Shown: positions 10,848 through 22,854 of the stretch, one piece after another
Layout of the letters: each line of letters begins with the position of its first letter
Numbering within the stretch: the first letter of the stretch is position 1
Origin: Hemicordylus capensis
Taxonomy: Eukaryota > Chordata > Lepidosauria > Squamata > Cordylidae
Reading direction: 5' to 3'
DNA: 64,000 bases
Assembly (NCBI RefSeq): GCF_027244095.1
Contig: NC_069671.1
Location: 992,001 to 1,056,000 of the forward strand
Notes under the pieces: generated by a model
What the model was told of the DNA's origin: nothing
Database searches by the model: none
What the model saw: only the letters and a program-made list of their open reading frames with translations
Program-made: the position numbers and the translations under genes

Positions 10848-11097
10848 CCTCCAATATTTATATACTGCTCATCAACAAAATTCTCAAAGCGGTTTACATA
10901 GAAAATTAAATAACACATCAAGAAGATGGTCCCCTGTCCCCAAAGGGCTCACAATCTAAAAAGAAATGTAAGGCAGATACCAGCAACAGCCCCTGGAGGG
11001 ATGCTGTGCTGGGGTTGGCTAGGGCCAGTTGCTCTCCCCCTGCTAAACAGAAGAGAATCACCACTTTGAAAAAGTTGCCTCTTTGCTTAGTTATCAG
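10848..11097 (-). mobile_element. L2/CR1-like LINE 3' end, antisense
   Basis: Read on the minus strand it has GGTGATTCTCTTCTG, GAGCAACTGGCCCT-like bases, AGATTGTGAGCCCTTTGGGG and a 3' end with AAACCGCTTTGAGAATTT and a TATAAAT tail. The same 3' UTR recurs at 14.0, 14.4, 49.8, 52.5 and 53.6 kb. Confidence 0.75.
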
Positions 11098-12996
11098 GAG
11101 CTTTCACAGCCCCGTGACTCCATGGCAGCTCAAACTCTTTCCATGTCCTCCATCAGGGTGTGTGCAATTGGTTGTTTCATTGGTTGTTTATGAATTACTG
11201 TAATTATTATTTATTATCCTTGGAATTCTGCATCAAGGTGGGTGTGAATGCCTTTCTCTTGTTATTGGTCCCTTACCTCCTTTTTGCATGCTATTTTGAG
11301 GTGTGGTTTTGTTTCTCTCTCGTTTAATGGAGGGATGGGCAGCAGAAGGCCTGCAGGTTAGAGCTCTCCACCCCTGTCTTAGTCTGAAGGCTGCTGGCCT
11401 CACCTAGGAAGCAGTGGCTCAGCATCCTGATGGGACCAGTGCCCCGCCCAGCACAAGATGAAAGGCTGCCCCCAAGGGCTCTGGGGTAATGCAAAGGCTT
11501 CTGGGATGGTGTGTCCCTTTGTGAGGACCAACTGCTTGGTCAGAAGCAGCAGTGCTTAGTGTCTGGGGGCTCACCAGTGACACCGTCACGGATGGTCCAG
11601 GTACCAAGCAAATTAGCCAGGGAAGGATACAGACCCCCTTTGCAGCTGAAGAATCTGCCCGCCCCTGGTTTACTGTGTCCATGTCACTGAACACACAAAT
11701 GCGGGTGGAGGACACTACTGAATGGAATCCACTTTGGCGACAAAGTATGAATGAGCAGGATTGGGACATTCCACAGCCTCCCTCAATTTATACAATCAGC
11801 TGTTATGGCTAAAGATCATGCAGAATCTGGCCAGTGTGTGGACAATCTCCTAAATTACCCCATTATGCCCTTATCATGTTCTTGTTTTGCCTCGTTAGTG
11901 CTAATTTCCCCATTCCACGCCCTCCAGAAATGAGCAAAGATACTCACAGGAAGTGGCTGGCCCTGTCCCCCAAATAGCGGCTGGGCTGCCTTCATCCCAA
12001 GAAAAGTTCTGGTCTTTTAGCAGCTCAATTTTAAACATGTTTACTCAGAAGTAAGCTCCAGTGAGCTCAGTGGGGCTAGGCTTGTGGTTCCGAGCCTTTT
12101 CCCTTTAGAGTTCTCTCTCTCCCCCCTCCCACCTGCAATTGTTAAATATCTGTCCTTCATTTCAAGTTACACCGCTTCATTTCTGCCTCCAGAATAATCG
12201 GTATTATTATCATCACTATTATTTATTGTTATTTATTATTTATTTATTTGTGATATGTGTTGTATGTATGTATGTCAAGAGACAAATAAGTTGTTGCTTA
12301 TTTATTATTTCTTTCTTTTATTTATTGGACATTGCATTCAAATATTATAATGGTTCTGCTACTGGGGTTTTTGCTGACTCCATCCAATTGGTGTGGCTGC
12401 CATCTGCAGCAAAGGCAAGTAGAGGATTAAAGCATATTGAGATGTCCCTGGGAAGTGGGGAGGGAGGAAAGACTTCAACAGGAGCAAGGCAGGACCCATA
12501 CAATGGGTGTCTGTGCTGGGAAGGGACTCTCTTTCAGCACTATCCACATCCTCATTTTCAAGGTTCTCGGGAAGGAAGGTGCATGGGGCAACCTTCTGGC
12601 CTTGGGAAAACACCACAGAATACATGGCGTGTTCTGTGTCATATCAAATCAGACCCTTGGTCAGTGTTGCCTGTCCTGTTTGACCAGTGGCTCTGCAGGG
12701 TTTCAGATGACAAGGGTCCTCCCAGCCACCCCTGAACATGACAGGGATTGGACGCAGGACCTTTTACAAGATCCCTGATTACAAGGCAAAGAGAGAAGCT
12801 TATCATCTGAACTCAGCATGCTGGAAAAGACCCTTTGTGCCTGAAGTGGCCATGTGGGTGTGAGGCAAGCAATCAGGCCCAACTGCCAGCAAATTCCCAG
12901 GTATCCTGACACGAAGAGTAACGGCATATGATTATTTTGTCTTGCAAGAACCCCTGTGGCTGGCAACTGCTTATGACAACCAACATGCTTTAGAAC
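11098..12996. other. Intergenic, no gene seen
   Basis: No exon is recognised. An AT-rich tract of ATT/TTTA units lies near 12205-12330. A copy of the short TTACTCAGAAGTAAGC motif lies near 12041-12056. Confidence 0.5.
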
Positions 12997-13117
12997 AGGA
13001 GTTCCCAACTTGAGTACCCAGATGTTGCTGGGCTACATCTCTCATCATCCCCAGCCATCGTGGTGGGGATGATGGGAGTTGTAGTCCAACAGCATCTGGG
13101 GGTCCAAGGTAGAACCC
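12997..13117. repeat. Palindromic hAT-like MITE
   Basis: Arms carry GGAGTTCCCAACTTGAGTAC and CTACATCTCTCATCATCCCC; the inverse is GATGGGAGTTGTAGTCCAAC and AGAACCCCTG. Confidence 0.7.
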
Positions 13118-13796
13118 CTGCGTAGAAGAAAATCAGACATGAAGAAGAGGCAGGGGAAGACGTGCCCCTTCCTTGTTTCTCCCATCCTGCCCTGTGGCTT
13201 CCAAACTACTCAGAAATACTGAACTGGGGGGGGGGGGTGTGGGAATGAAAAAAACTACCTTTAATCTGTCTGTATTCTTTAGTCTTCCTGAGGAATTTTA
13301 ACATACACCACACACAAATGAACAAATAAAAGTTCTTGTAGTGTTTCATTCTCCTGACTGGCGTCTGCTTTTGTTCCAAAATCCCTTTTGAAACCTGTCA
13401 GATCTATGAGCAAAACAACGTCATCAATAAATCAGAGAGTGCTGGTGTGGCTTCACTTTGGAGATTTCATTATAATGTATTTGGCATCCTGCCTCCCCCA
13501 TTCCACACAAAATGAGGCTTTCAAACTGGTATGTCATAAACATAATCCAGAGGGGTAACCGAAAATACCCCCCCCCCAAGAATCTTGTGCCTTAAAGGTC
13601 TCCCATTAAATTCACCCCCTCCTGGTGGGCTGATCTTCCACACTCGTCCTGCTGACTCTGTCGGGCCAGTTTGGAGGAGTTCTTCCTAGACTGCATTACT
13701 TCGTGCTGTGGGGAAAAGAGACTGTATAGACCAGGAGGTGAAGCCGTCGTTGACCAAACAAAGTCATTCTGTGTAGATTACACTGATAGGAAAACT

Positions 13797-13985
13797 CAGG
13801 GAATTAAACATACATCATAGAATTTTTCATTATTGTGCTCGCAAAAGGGAAGTAAAAGAACCGTTCGAAATTTGTAGGATTTCAATTTCAAATGTTTTAT
13901 TGAATAATTACTATACATAGTAAATTTGAATAATAGTACTTTTGACTCTGAGAAAGATCTTCTGCTTCTCTTGGGCATGAGGCAA
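13797..13985 (+). repeat. Unclassified dispersed repeat (copy A)
   Basis: Shares a run of blocks with 28413-28590, including CATAG, AAAGGGAAGTAAAAGAA, TTTTATTGAATAAT and a GATCTTCTGCTTCTC-like end. The family is not recognised. Confidence 0.45.
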
Positions 13986-14044
13986 ATACAAATATGACAT
14001 ATATATACCTCTTTTCAACAAAAGTTCCCCAAAAGGCCTGAATA

Positions 14045-14236
14045 GATATTAATAAATAAAATGGCTCCCTGTCCCCAAAGGGCTCACAATCCAAAAAGAA
14101 ACATAAGGTAGAGATGCCGGCCACAGCCGCTGGAGGGGTGGTGTGCTGGGGCTGGAGAGTGCCAGTTGCTCTCCCCTTGCTCAAGAAAGAGAATCGCCAC
14201 TTTTAAAAGTGCCTCTTTGTTCAGTTACCAGGGGAT
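14045..14236 (-). mobile_element. L2/CR1-like LINE 3' end, antisense
   Basis: Contains the CCCCAAAGGGCTCACAATCC and AGAGAATCGCCACTTTTA blocks of the same LINE 3' UTR. It forms an inverted pair with 14430-14707. Confidence 0.75.
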
Positions 14237-14429
14237 TCAAATGTCATTTCTGAATTATTGACCTGATTATTAAGTGTTAGAAATCTGTTAAGAACAATAA
14301 CAGTTAAAATATTATTATATTCAGAACTTCAACAGGAAATAAAAAGAACTTTCACCCAGCATAATCTGGTATAAAACGTAGTGCACTCAGCTAATTTCAG
14401 TGGCAGGATTGTTCATGCAAAGCTTGGTA

Positions 14430-14707
14430 ATTGTAGGTAATTGGGAGATAACCCCTGCTAGCTGGGCAAAGAGGCACCTCTTTAACGTGGTGATTCTCTT
14501 GTATTTTGCAGGGGGAGAACAACTGGCCCTCTCCACCCCCAGCACAGCATCCCTCCAGTGGCTGTGGCTGGTGTCTGTCTTATGTTTCTTTTTGGATTGT
14601 GAGGAGCCCTTTGGGGACAGGGAGCCATCCTTACTTCTATATTATCTCTCTATGTAAACCACTCTGGAAACTTTTGTTGAAAAGCGGTATATAAATAGTA
14701 GCTGTTG
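14430..14707 (+). mobile_element. L2/CR1-like LINE 3' end, sense
   Basis: Contains GGTGATTCTCTTGT, AACTGGCCCTCTCCACCCC, GCCCTTTGGGGACAGGGAGC and the 3' end AAAAGCGGTATATAAATAG. Confidence 0.8.
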
Positions 14708-15182
14708 TTTTATGACTATATTTGCACAAACTCTTCAAATATATTACAGATTCTCAACAAAAGCTCTTCCCTGCACAGAGAAAAACAGCAGGTCAAGGGA
14801 GACAGCTAGCTTTTCCTCTGTGTGCAAGTAGTAAACCACCCTCCACACAGAAAACAGCCTAAGCATCTCCCTGATTAACTAACTAAGGAGGTTCTTCTCC
14901 TCATGGTCCATCCCAAGAAAGAGCTACTTGATTGGTCTGAATGTAGAGTCTGGCCCAAATAGGACTTGCATTATACTGCTGGATTATATGTGGCCTTTCC
15001 ACTGGCAGAAGAGATGCATGTTGTCTCAGAAGTAAGCCCACTAAGTGGACACTCACCTCCCCCCACCCCGAAAGTGTGCAGGGGCGTGCAGCCAAGACAT
15101 TGAAGGAGAGTGGCTATGCCAGAGGAAAAGGGAACAATTCTGTGGGATTTCAGAAAGGGATTAAGCGATCAGCAAGCATGAA

Positions 15183-15475
15183 TTGCCCCTTTGCTAAGGA
15201 AGGTCTATTCTGGTTTGCATTTGAATGGATGACAACATGATGTGTGAGCACTGCAAGATGTTCCCTTTAGGGGGTGGAGCTGCTCTGGGAAGAGCACCTC
15301 CCTGCGTGCATGCAGAAGGTCCCACGTTCCCTCCCTGACAGCATCTCCAGATAGGGCTGGGAGAGACTCCTGCCTTCAACCTTGGAGAAGCTGCTGCCGG
15401 TCTGTGTGTAGACAATACTGAGCTAGATGGACCAAGAGTCGGACTCGGTAGAAGTCCTGTGTTTCTATGGAAGGT
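15183..15475 (+). repeat. 5S/tRNA chimeric SINE
   Basis: The head resembles 5S rRNA (GCTAAGGAAGGTCTATTCTG, then TGAATGGATGAC), followed by a tRNA-like part (GGAGCTGCTCTGGGAAGAGC, TGCATGCAGAAGGTCCCACG) and the tail ATACTGAGCTAGATGGACCA. Confidence 0.8.
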
Positions 15476-15888
15476 GGGGATTCCTAGGCAGCCATCATGG
15501 CAAACAGCCGTTAATAAACTGATCTTCCATAAACGTAGCTAATGTCGCCTTGCAATGCATCTAGGTCAGTATCCATCACCACATGCTGTAGCAGAGAGTT
15601 CCAGAAGCTAATTATACATGGCATGGAAAAGACTCCATTTGTGTGAGGTGCCAGGGATGCCTATCTTGGGTTACAGCCAGCCCAAGGCACAAGGCAGGCA
15701 TCATCAAAGCTGATGTAATGCAGCAACAGTTATTAAAATGTGGTTAAATTACACCATGTTTTCTTTCCAGTGCAGGATAATTAAGCAGGTTTTCAAGATG
15801 GGCAGGTTTTAGCTTACTCGCCAGCTAAATGAGGGTGGCAGACCATGGCAGATCATGCGGCAGCTTCCCATGGGCTCCGTGCCATTCG
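15476..15888 (-). mobile_element. LINE C-terminal fragment, one of a near-identical inverted pair
   Basis: On the minus strand the text TAATTAGCTTCTGGAACTCT resembles the C-terminal coding part of the CR1-group LINE seen at 50.2 kb. The plus-strand sequence is about 97% identical by eye, over roughly 365 bp, to the reverse complement of 25190-25621. Confidence 0.6.
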
Positions 15889-16024
15889 CCTGATGCATAG
15901 ATCTTCTCCAACTCTGCTACTTGAGATCCTTTAACTGGGGGTGGGGGGTGCTTGAACTGAGGAGGCTCTGCAGGTACGAGACACGGGTGGAGACAGCCAT
16001 GGACACAGGAAGGAGAGCTGGTCT

Positions 16025-16315
16025 GGTGGGAGCCAGCATGCCTTGTCCCCTGAGCTAAGCAGGGTCTGCCCTGGTTGCATTTGAATGGGAGACTAGAAGT
16101 GTGAGCAATGGAAGAGATTCCCCTTAGTAGGGGATGGAGCCACTCTGGGAAGAGAGCATCTAGGTTCCAAGTTTCCTCTCTGGCAGCATCTCCAAGCTCG
16201 GGCTGAGAGAGACTCCTGCCTGCCACCTCGGAGAAGCCGCTACCAGTCTGGGTAGACAATACTGAGCTAGATGGACCAAGAGTCTGACTCAGTAATGGCA
16301 GCTTCCTATGTTCCT
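16025..16315 (+). repeat. 5S/tRNA chimeric SINE
   Basis: Best 5S-like head in the window: AGCTAAGCAGGGTCTGCCCT and GAATGGGAGAC at 16052-16093 correspond to the 5S internal promoter (A box and C box). The tRNA-like part is decayed. The tail is ATACTGAGCTAGATGGACCA, then GGCAGCTTCCTATGTTCCTA. Confidence 0.85.
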
Positions 16316-16524
16316 AATGTCCAGAGAGAGCCAGGAGAGACATAAAACTACACCAAACACGGTTTCTGTAAGACCCCAAGGGGGAGGCGGGGAGTTCCTG
16401 GCCTTTCATGAACCCAGAATTACAGGACGGGAGCAGACAAGTTAAGCGTGGGGAGGAGGTTACTTCATCACCACGGCCCTCCTCCTAGCTTGCTGCATCC
16501 AGCTGGTTCTTCCGTTCATGGGAA

Positions 16525-16738
16525 CGGTGTGGTGTAGTGGTTAGAGTGCTGGACTAGGACCGGGGAGACTCGAGTTCAAATCCCCATTCGGCCATGAGAC
16601 TTGCTGGATGTGACTCTGGGCCAGTCGCTTCTCTCTCAGCCTCACCTACATCACAGGGTTGTTGTGAGGAGGAACTTAAGTGTGTAGTACACCGCTCTGG
16701 GCTCCTTGGAGGAAGAACGGGATATAAAATGTAAATCA
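16525..16738 (+). repeat. CORE-SINE (MIR-like) with L2 tail
   Basis: tRNA-like head (TGGTGTAGTGGTTAGAGTGC, B box GAGTTCAAATCCC), CORE domain (TCTGGGCCAGTCGCTTCTCT, ACAGGGTTGTTGTGAGGA) and an L2-like tail (CTCCTTGGAGGAAGAACGGG, ATATAAA) followed by (ATC)n. Confidence 0.85.
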
Positions 16739-16739
16739 T

Positions 16740-17934
16740 CATCATCATCATCATCATCATCGGCTGCCCATTTAAATGCCCTAGTGCAGAGTGGGCAGGG
16801 CTTAATAAAGCCCCGCCCCCTCCCAGTCTCACTTCCTGCCACGCCCAAGATTGCGGCCCCCACTGGCGCTGCTCCCTCCCCCCCCGCCTGCCCCTGAGCA
16901 GCCTGGGAACCTTCCTCTCTTTGGGGGGAGGCAGGAGCCCCCCAGGAGGGACGCTGTGCTGGATTCCCCAGGGCCACACAACAAGCAACCAGGGAAGGCG
17001 GCGTCCTGGCAGTTTCCTCCGTGCTGAGCACCATGAGAGTCTCCCGAGCAATGCCGGGGGGGGGGGGCAGAAGATGGACAGGCCGCCCGGCCTGCACTTC
17101 CGCTTGCAAAACCCCTATAAAGAAGCCAACCACCACAAAAGGGGCCTCTTCCTGGCAGTGCCCCCCATTGCGCATGCCATCAGAAAGGGATCTGCACATC
17201 TGGAGGGATCGAGGCCGACGTGGGCTGCATCACTGCAAGACCTGGGAGCCCGCAGAGGTCTCCATTGACCCCAAGTGGGGCTCCCAGGTGACGAACTGTT
17301 TACTGGGCTTGGCATGGGCGGAATTAGGACGAGGCAAGGGGAGGCAGTTGACTGGGGGCCCCACGGCCTGGAGGCCCCCCCCCCCGAGACGCCCCACATG
17401 ACTCCCCATCATTGCCCCCTGCCCTGCCCCAAGACCCCTCAGTCCCTTGCCCTATTTGCCCTTTCTCCTGCTTGTCCTCCTGGCTGGCAGGCTAAGCAGC
17501 CAATCAGCAGCTAGGAGCTCCTCCTCTCCCCACCCCTCAGCTGATTGGTGGGTGGGTGGGTGCGTGGGGCTTCCAGGAGTAGGCCTCACTGAAGCCTGAG
17601 CTCGAGTAGGCCGGCCGGCCCCAAGCCAGCCTGGAAGGAAGGAGGAAGAGGCAGCCAGAGTGGCCCCCCAGGCCCCTGCAGCACCAGCCCAGCCCTTGCC
17701 AGGTAGGACGTGGATTCCTCCCTTTGGGTTCTCCCCCTCCCCCCCAGATATATAGGGCCCTGCTTGCCATGGGGCTTTGGGGGGGGGGGGGAGACTGAGA
17801 AGTCTCTGGATATTTCATTTAAAGCCGCTTGGAAAACGGGCTGCCTTTAAACAGCAACGCAACTGTCTAAAGAGGCCCTATAAGTGGCTCATTTCCTGGC
17901 TGAACATGACAGAAACTTCTGGAACAAACAATAT
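16740..17934. other. GC-rich intergenic block, no gene seen
   Basis: GC-rich DNA with long C or G runs (for example 17381-17390 and 17778-17790). Frames are open on both strands because of composition, but none looks like a protein family. Confidence 0.5.
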
Positions 17935-18495
17935 TATGCACTTTTATTATTATTATTATTTCTTGTTTACACAGTCAGGCAGGTGTTATTGGCTGGTTTG
18001 TTTTACCCAGACATCGAGTCCTTCCCAAGGACCTGGGATGGCTGGATTTTATCGTCAATACTGTTGGTTATTATAGATATCGTCGCAAAATATGGGCTGT
18101 TCCCAGTAAAGCTGCTTTTTGTAATTGCCTGATGGTGATTTCTGTGGCCCCGATGGTGCTGAGGTGCTCTTCAAGGTCTTTGGGAACTGCACCCAGGGCG
18201 CCAATGACCACTGGGATTATTTGGGTCTTTTTCTGCCACAGCCTTTCAATTACAATTTGTAGATCTTTGTGTTTTGTGATTTTTTTCTATTTCTTTTTCT
18301 TCTATTCTGCTATCCCCTGGTATTGCTGTGTCGATTATTTTGACTTGTTTTTCTTTCTTCTTGACTACAGTTATATCAGGTGTATTGTGTGGCAGATGTT
18401 TGTCTGTTTGTAGTCGGAAGTCCCATAATATTTTTGCATCTTCATTTTCTACCACTTTTTCAATTTTATGGTCCCACCAATTTTTGGCTACAGGT
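17935..18495 (-). mobile_element. R4-clade LINE, 3' part (endonuclease end and tail)
   Basis: On the minus strand it encodes the restriction-like endonuclease domain found at the C-terminus of R2/R4/Dong-type LINEs: WWDHKIEKVVEN, ILWDFRLQTD, TPDITVV (about 18369-18382) and KIIDTAIPGDSRIEEKE (about 18295-18345), then IIPVVIGALGAVPKDLEEHL and a stop. It ends with a (TAA)n tail at about 17940. R4 elements are known in lizards. The frame is disturbed in places, so it is a dead copy. Confidence 0.85.
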
Positions 18496-18982
18496 GATGT
18501 GAATTCTGCTTCGTCCAGGGTCCACCTTTTGCCAATCAAACAGACTCAGTGGGAATCAATTAGAGGCATTTTATTGCACTGCAGTTGCAACAGGTAGTCA
18601 GAGGGCTTTATGCTCTCTAACTGATTACAAATTGGTTATAGGTGCATCTTACATTTATACAAACAATCTGAATGATGCTGATACCCTAGACATAGTATAC
18701 GTGGCAACAAAATGGTGGACTAAGTATCTAGTACGCATGCGAATGATTCATTGTTCATCTGGTGATCACCCCTTATTTGGTTACATCCTGTTTTCTTAAC
18801 TGTCAGCAAAAGAACAATGAGAATCCTGTGAGAACCAAGTTTCATAGATACAATTTAGTAGAGAGAGATAATGACGTTAATCATGTGAGGCTGTGATGTC
18901 CCTGAGCTGGGCTGGGGTTACTTTAAGTCAAACTGAGGTTTTCTAAGTAAAATGGAGTTACTTTGGTTTTCTAAAACACATC
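18496..18982 (-). mobile_element. Solo LTR (ERV-like) inserted in the R4 LINE
   Basis: A 487-bp insertion splits the R4 reading frame. It starts GATGTG and ends CACATC on the minus strand, and is flanked by the identical 6-bp direct repeat ACAGGT (18490-18495 and 18983-18988). An AATAAA on the minus strand near 18568 gives it an LTR-like layout with a U5 of under about 80 bp. No internal retroviral region is present, so it is a solo LTR fossil. The intact 6-bp target repeat suggests it is younger than the LINE. A 6-bp repeat is usual for class II ERVs, but the family is not certain. Confidence 0.65.
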
Positions 18983-19545
18983 ACAGGTAGCTTGTATTTT
19001 TTGCAGATGTTCCAGTGTATCATCCCTGCTACCTTGTCATGCTTTTGTTTGTAGTCAGTCTGTGCGATCTTTTTACAACAGCTGATTAGGTGGTCCACGG
19101 TTTCACCTGCTTCTTTACAAAGGTGGCATTTGCTGTTTGTTGTTGACTTTTTGACTTTTGCTCTTATTGCATTTGTTCTTAGTGCCTGTTCTTGTGCAGC
19201 CAGTATCAAACCCTCTGTTTCTTTCTTTAAGTTGCCATTCTTAAGCCATTGCCAGGTCTTGGTGATGTCTGATTTTCCACTTATATTGTGTAAATATTGA
19301 CCATGCAGGGGCTTATTTCTCCATTTTTCTGCTTGGTTCTTGACTTGTTCTTTCTTGTAGGCCTGCTTTCTTTCATTGGTGTTGAATAGTTTCTCGTTCT
19401 TGACCATTTGAAGCGCATCTTCTTCACTGTCTTTGATATATTCTTCAAGGCCTCTTTTCTCCTCCTCCTACTGTTTGATGGACTTGCAGCATTCCTCTTC
19501 CACCTGAGCTGCAAGGGAGGTGTAGCCTATCTACATCACTGCGGG
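18983..19545 (-). mobile_element. R4-clade LINE, upstream part (zinc knuckle)
   Basis: On the minus strand it encodes RNKPLHGQYL, WQWLKNGNLKKETEGLILAA, a CCHC knuckle CHLCKEAGETVDHLISCC and KLPV at the LTR junction. This is the segment between reverse transcriptase and endonuclease in R4/Dong-type elements. The reverse transcriptase itself is absent, so the copy is 5'-truncated at about 19545. Confidence 0.85.
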
Positions 19546-19554
19546 GGTGCAGAG

Positions 19555-19555
<1 letters not shown>

Positions 19556-19594
<39 letters not shown>
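19556..19594. repeat. (ATT)n microsatellite
   Basis: About 13 perfect ATT units adjoin the truncated R4 LINE. Confidence 0.95.
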
Positions 19595-19596
<2 letters not shown>

Positions 19597-21962
19597 ATAT
19601 TATATTTATTTATTCATTCATGCCTGCATTGATTGATAAATGCACTTCTGTTCAAGTTGTTCTGCAACCCAGAAGGGTCTGAGTGAGGACTGTGAAGCCA
19701 AGCCTGTGTGTGGTGCTTTGATTGGATTTTATCTTATTGTTCTTGTGCATGAACTGCTGCTCCCCCCCAATAACTCACAGGGGCGACGTCAGGGTCCGCC
19801 TGGCCCCCCTGTGCATGCAGCACCTCCACAATTCCCGAGGAGGAGAGGTGTCTCGAAGGGCTCTCAGAGCCCCCCCTGTGACAAACCGCCTGGAATCCAG
19901 CTTGACTGAAGTGGTTCAGGATCCTGAGAGGACCGACAAGGCTCGCCCTGCAGGGCTGACAGTCTCCTGGGCTCCTCTGCAGCAGCGAGGGGCCCGGTTT
20001 CCTCATGAGTGTTTCTAGCGGGTGCGAGGCATGAAACGTGGCACAGATAGAGAGCAGTCCGTGTCTCTCACTCTGTCTTGTGGAGTGTGCGTGTGTGTCG
20101 TCAGGGAAATGTGTTTCCAGGCAGCATGCTTGTTTTGAAATCTCCGACTTAAATCCTTGGGGTGTGTGGAGGCCCTGGACTTGGAGGGGCTGGGGGCCCT
20201 TTTTAAAACCTCGTCGCTGGGCCCACTCCAACCTTGCTGTGCTCCTGTGGCTTGGGCCAAGCTTCAGCCACAGCGGAGTCCTCTGCACAGTCTCCCTGGC
20301 ACCGTGCAGACAACCGTGCCCATTAGGCAGTGCTGTGCTGTGCCCAGTGTCACACTGGGGGGGGGGGCGCCCTCTGGAGCCTTTCCCAGGGTTTTCCCCA
20401 CTGAGTGCTTAAGAGAGGGCTCCCAGCCCGGAGGGAAGTGCAGGACTGGGCGGAGGTCAGCACAGTGGCCAGCGTCCACGGGCATAGCTAGGGGAGAGGG
20501 GGCCCCTGTTTGCCCCTCTCCCCAGCAGACCCTCCAGGAGAGAATGAAGGAAATAGAGAGGGATGGAACTGGGGGGGCCCCTCAGGAGCAGCCCCCCCGG
20601 GTTCTTTGGACCCATCTGCTCAATTATAGCGACACCCCTGCCTGCAAGGTATTTTGCCAGAGTGGCCCCTGCTTGGAAAATACTAGTGAAGAAGAAGGAA
20701 GGGAGAAGGAGAAGCAGAAGAAGATGACCACTGCAATAAGGTCCGGATAGATAATAGTAAGCGAAAGCCCATTCATCTAAGATGCTCTGCTTTTTAAGAA
20801 CCAGCCACTACAGCAGCCAAGTGGGGGGGGGGGGACACCATGGCTCTGTTGTGGTTTTTGGCAACTGGCTCAGAGGGAAACCGCCCCCCCCCCCTTGCCC
20901 GCCTCCAGGCTCTTTCCTTTCCTTGGGCTGGTTTTGTTGTCTGGTGCTGGCCGGCCCTGCTAGCAGCATCCCTCAGGCCATCCCTGCTGCAGCCTCAGGG
21001 GGGCCCGTGCAGTTCCCTGGGTCACCATCAGCTGTGGGTGAGCCGCAGGCCTTTGGAGAGAGCAGGGCTTCAGCCGCAGCATCTCCCGGAGGCTGGTGGC
21101 CTCGGCCCCTGCTGGCTCCTTGCCTTGCTCCACCCCTGCCCACTGAGAACACGGCTGCTCTCGCTGGCTGGCTGGCTGCCGGGGAACGCCAAGGAGGACC
21201 CTGCTGGGAACAGCTCCCTCTTTGCACTGCTGAGCGGCCGGAGAAGCAGGACTCTCTGCCCGCCTGACTCTGCGAGCGCTGCTGCTGCTGCCGCCGCCAC
21301 CCACCATCCCTGGGTTGGAAGCAAATGCCCTGCGGTGCCCTTTGCTGGCTGGACATCCTCTGAACCCTCCTGCATTGTGGGTAAGAGATGGCTGACGTGC
21401 CCACCCCAGGTGGGGAGGGGGTGGGCTTCCTGGCCGGCTCATTCTCCCTCACCGGGCCGGTGAGAGCCGCTCGCTCGTTCCAGGAGAAGCAGCCAGGCCA
21501 GGATGATGCAGCAAAAGCTGGAGGCTGGAGTTGCCAAGCCGAGCCTCGGCCTCCTGGGAGACTGGAATGGCCTCTCTCCACGCTTCGCGCCAGATGCACG
21601 TCTGTTGCCCAAGCTGCCCCGAAGGTCCCCACCGTGAGAGCCCCGTGAGAGCCACTAGCGTGGTGTAAGGGAAGGATCACGATGAGGGAGGCCATTCTGC
21701 ACAGGAGGAGCCCCCCCCCGCTTAGCTCTATGCAGGCCCCCCCCCCGCCTTGCTGGCAGTCTTGCTGGCAATCTTTGTGTCCTTTGTGCAGTTCACCGGA
21801 TACCTTGTCGGTGCTGCGCTCCCAGCACTGAAAAAACGTTGCTGCTTCTACGGTGATCAGCAGCAGGCGAGGCCTTTGCTGGTATAAAGACCACCGACCT
21901 CTTGCGGTTATTGGGGCAGGGAAACCAACCCTCCTTGATCCCCATCCATTTGACGAAACGAT
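19597..21962. other. Intergenic, GC-rich, no gene seen
   Basis: 20.8-21.7 kb is GC-rich, with CTG/CCG runs near 21280-21300. Long frames are open on both strands but give low-complexity, Ala/Pro/Ser-rich products with no recognisable domain. Near 20157-20225 there is a fragment resembling the GC-rich repeat at 7333 (GTGGAGGCCCTGGACTT). Confidence 0.5.
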
Positions 21963-22232
21963 AAGCCACCTCAGGGCGCAGCAGGGAAGTAACTTGCCTA
22001 GCGAGCAAGAGCTTGCCGGTTCAAATCCCCGCTGGTATGTTTCCCAGACTGTGGGAAGCACCTCTGTCGGGTGGCAGCGATCTAGGAAGATGCTGAAAGG
22101 CGTCATCGTCTCATACTGCGCGGGAGGAGGCCATGGTCAGCCCCTCCTGTATGCTGCCAAAGACAACCACAGGGCTTTTCTGTGGGCGCCAGGAGTCGAC
22201 ACCGACTCGACAGCACAACTACTTTACTTTAA
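21963..22232 (+). repeat. Sauria SINE, sense
   Basis: Full-length appearance: head GGGCGCAGCAGGGAAGTAAC, B box GGTTCAAATCCCC, body GATGCTGAAAGGCGTCATCG and tail GTCGACACCGACTCGACAGC. Confidence 0.9.
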
Positions 22233-22454
22233 GCACTACTTTTACTTTTACTTTTAAAAAATCTTTTCTGTAACTCTGAGCACAACTTCTACTTGAAATG
22301 AAATGAGATGGTTATAGTAAGTCCAGTGGGAGATGCTTTAAATGTATAAGGTGCTCGGTCCAATCTCTGCCACCCCCTCCAGGTTGGAGGATTCTGGGGA
22401 AAGGCCCGGGAGCATGGCTGGCACCCTACGTAGCAGCAGCAGCAGCGTCTCCCC

Positions 22455-22548
22455 ATGGGGGTCTCTCCCAGCCCTAGGGCTGGACCTGGGGCCTTCTGCA
22501 TGCAAGCACGCAGATGCCCTCCCACTGAGCTGCGGGCCCCATCCCGCA
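22455..22548 (-). repeat. 5S/tRNA chimeric SINE fragment, antisense
   Basis: Only the tRNA-like middle survives (CTTCTGCATGCAAGCACGCA, CCCACTGAGCTGCGGGCCCC). Confidence 0.65.
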
Positions 22549-22854
22549 AGAAAAGCCCCCTTCTGAGCATGCTCAGAGTGCTTCCCCCACACTACTGATC
22601 AATTACAGCCAGCTCCAGCTGTCCCCATCTTTCACATGCGTTCCCTTTCACCATCCAAGGCTGTGAGTAATTCCTTCAGATATGTATATGTGCTCAGCTG
22701 GGGTTTCTTTGAGGACTGGTTGGGTGGGGGGGGGGGCGCGTGTGTCTCAGCCAGCCTGGCACCTACCAAGGCTGGGCTGAACCAGTTCTTGCTCTGCTCC
22801 TGCCCGAAGGACCGGGGTGGGTGTGTCTCCCCTGCACCACAGGGGTGGCCCAGT

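Noticed and set aside
20973-22106. Minus-strand open frame of 377 codons
   Set aside because: It begins in an antisense Sauria SINE and runs through GC-rich DNA. The product is low-complexity with no domain, and frames are also open on the other strand.
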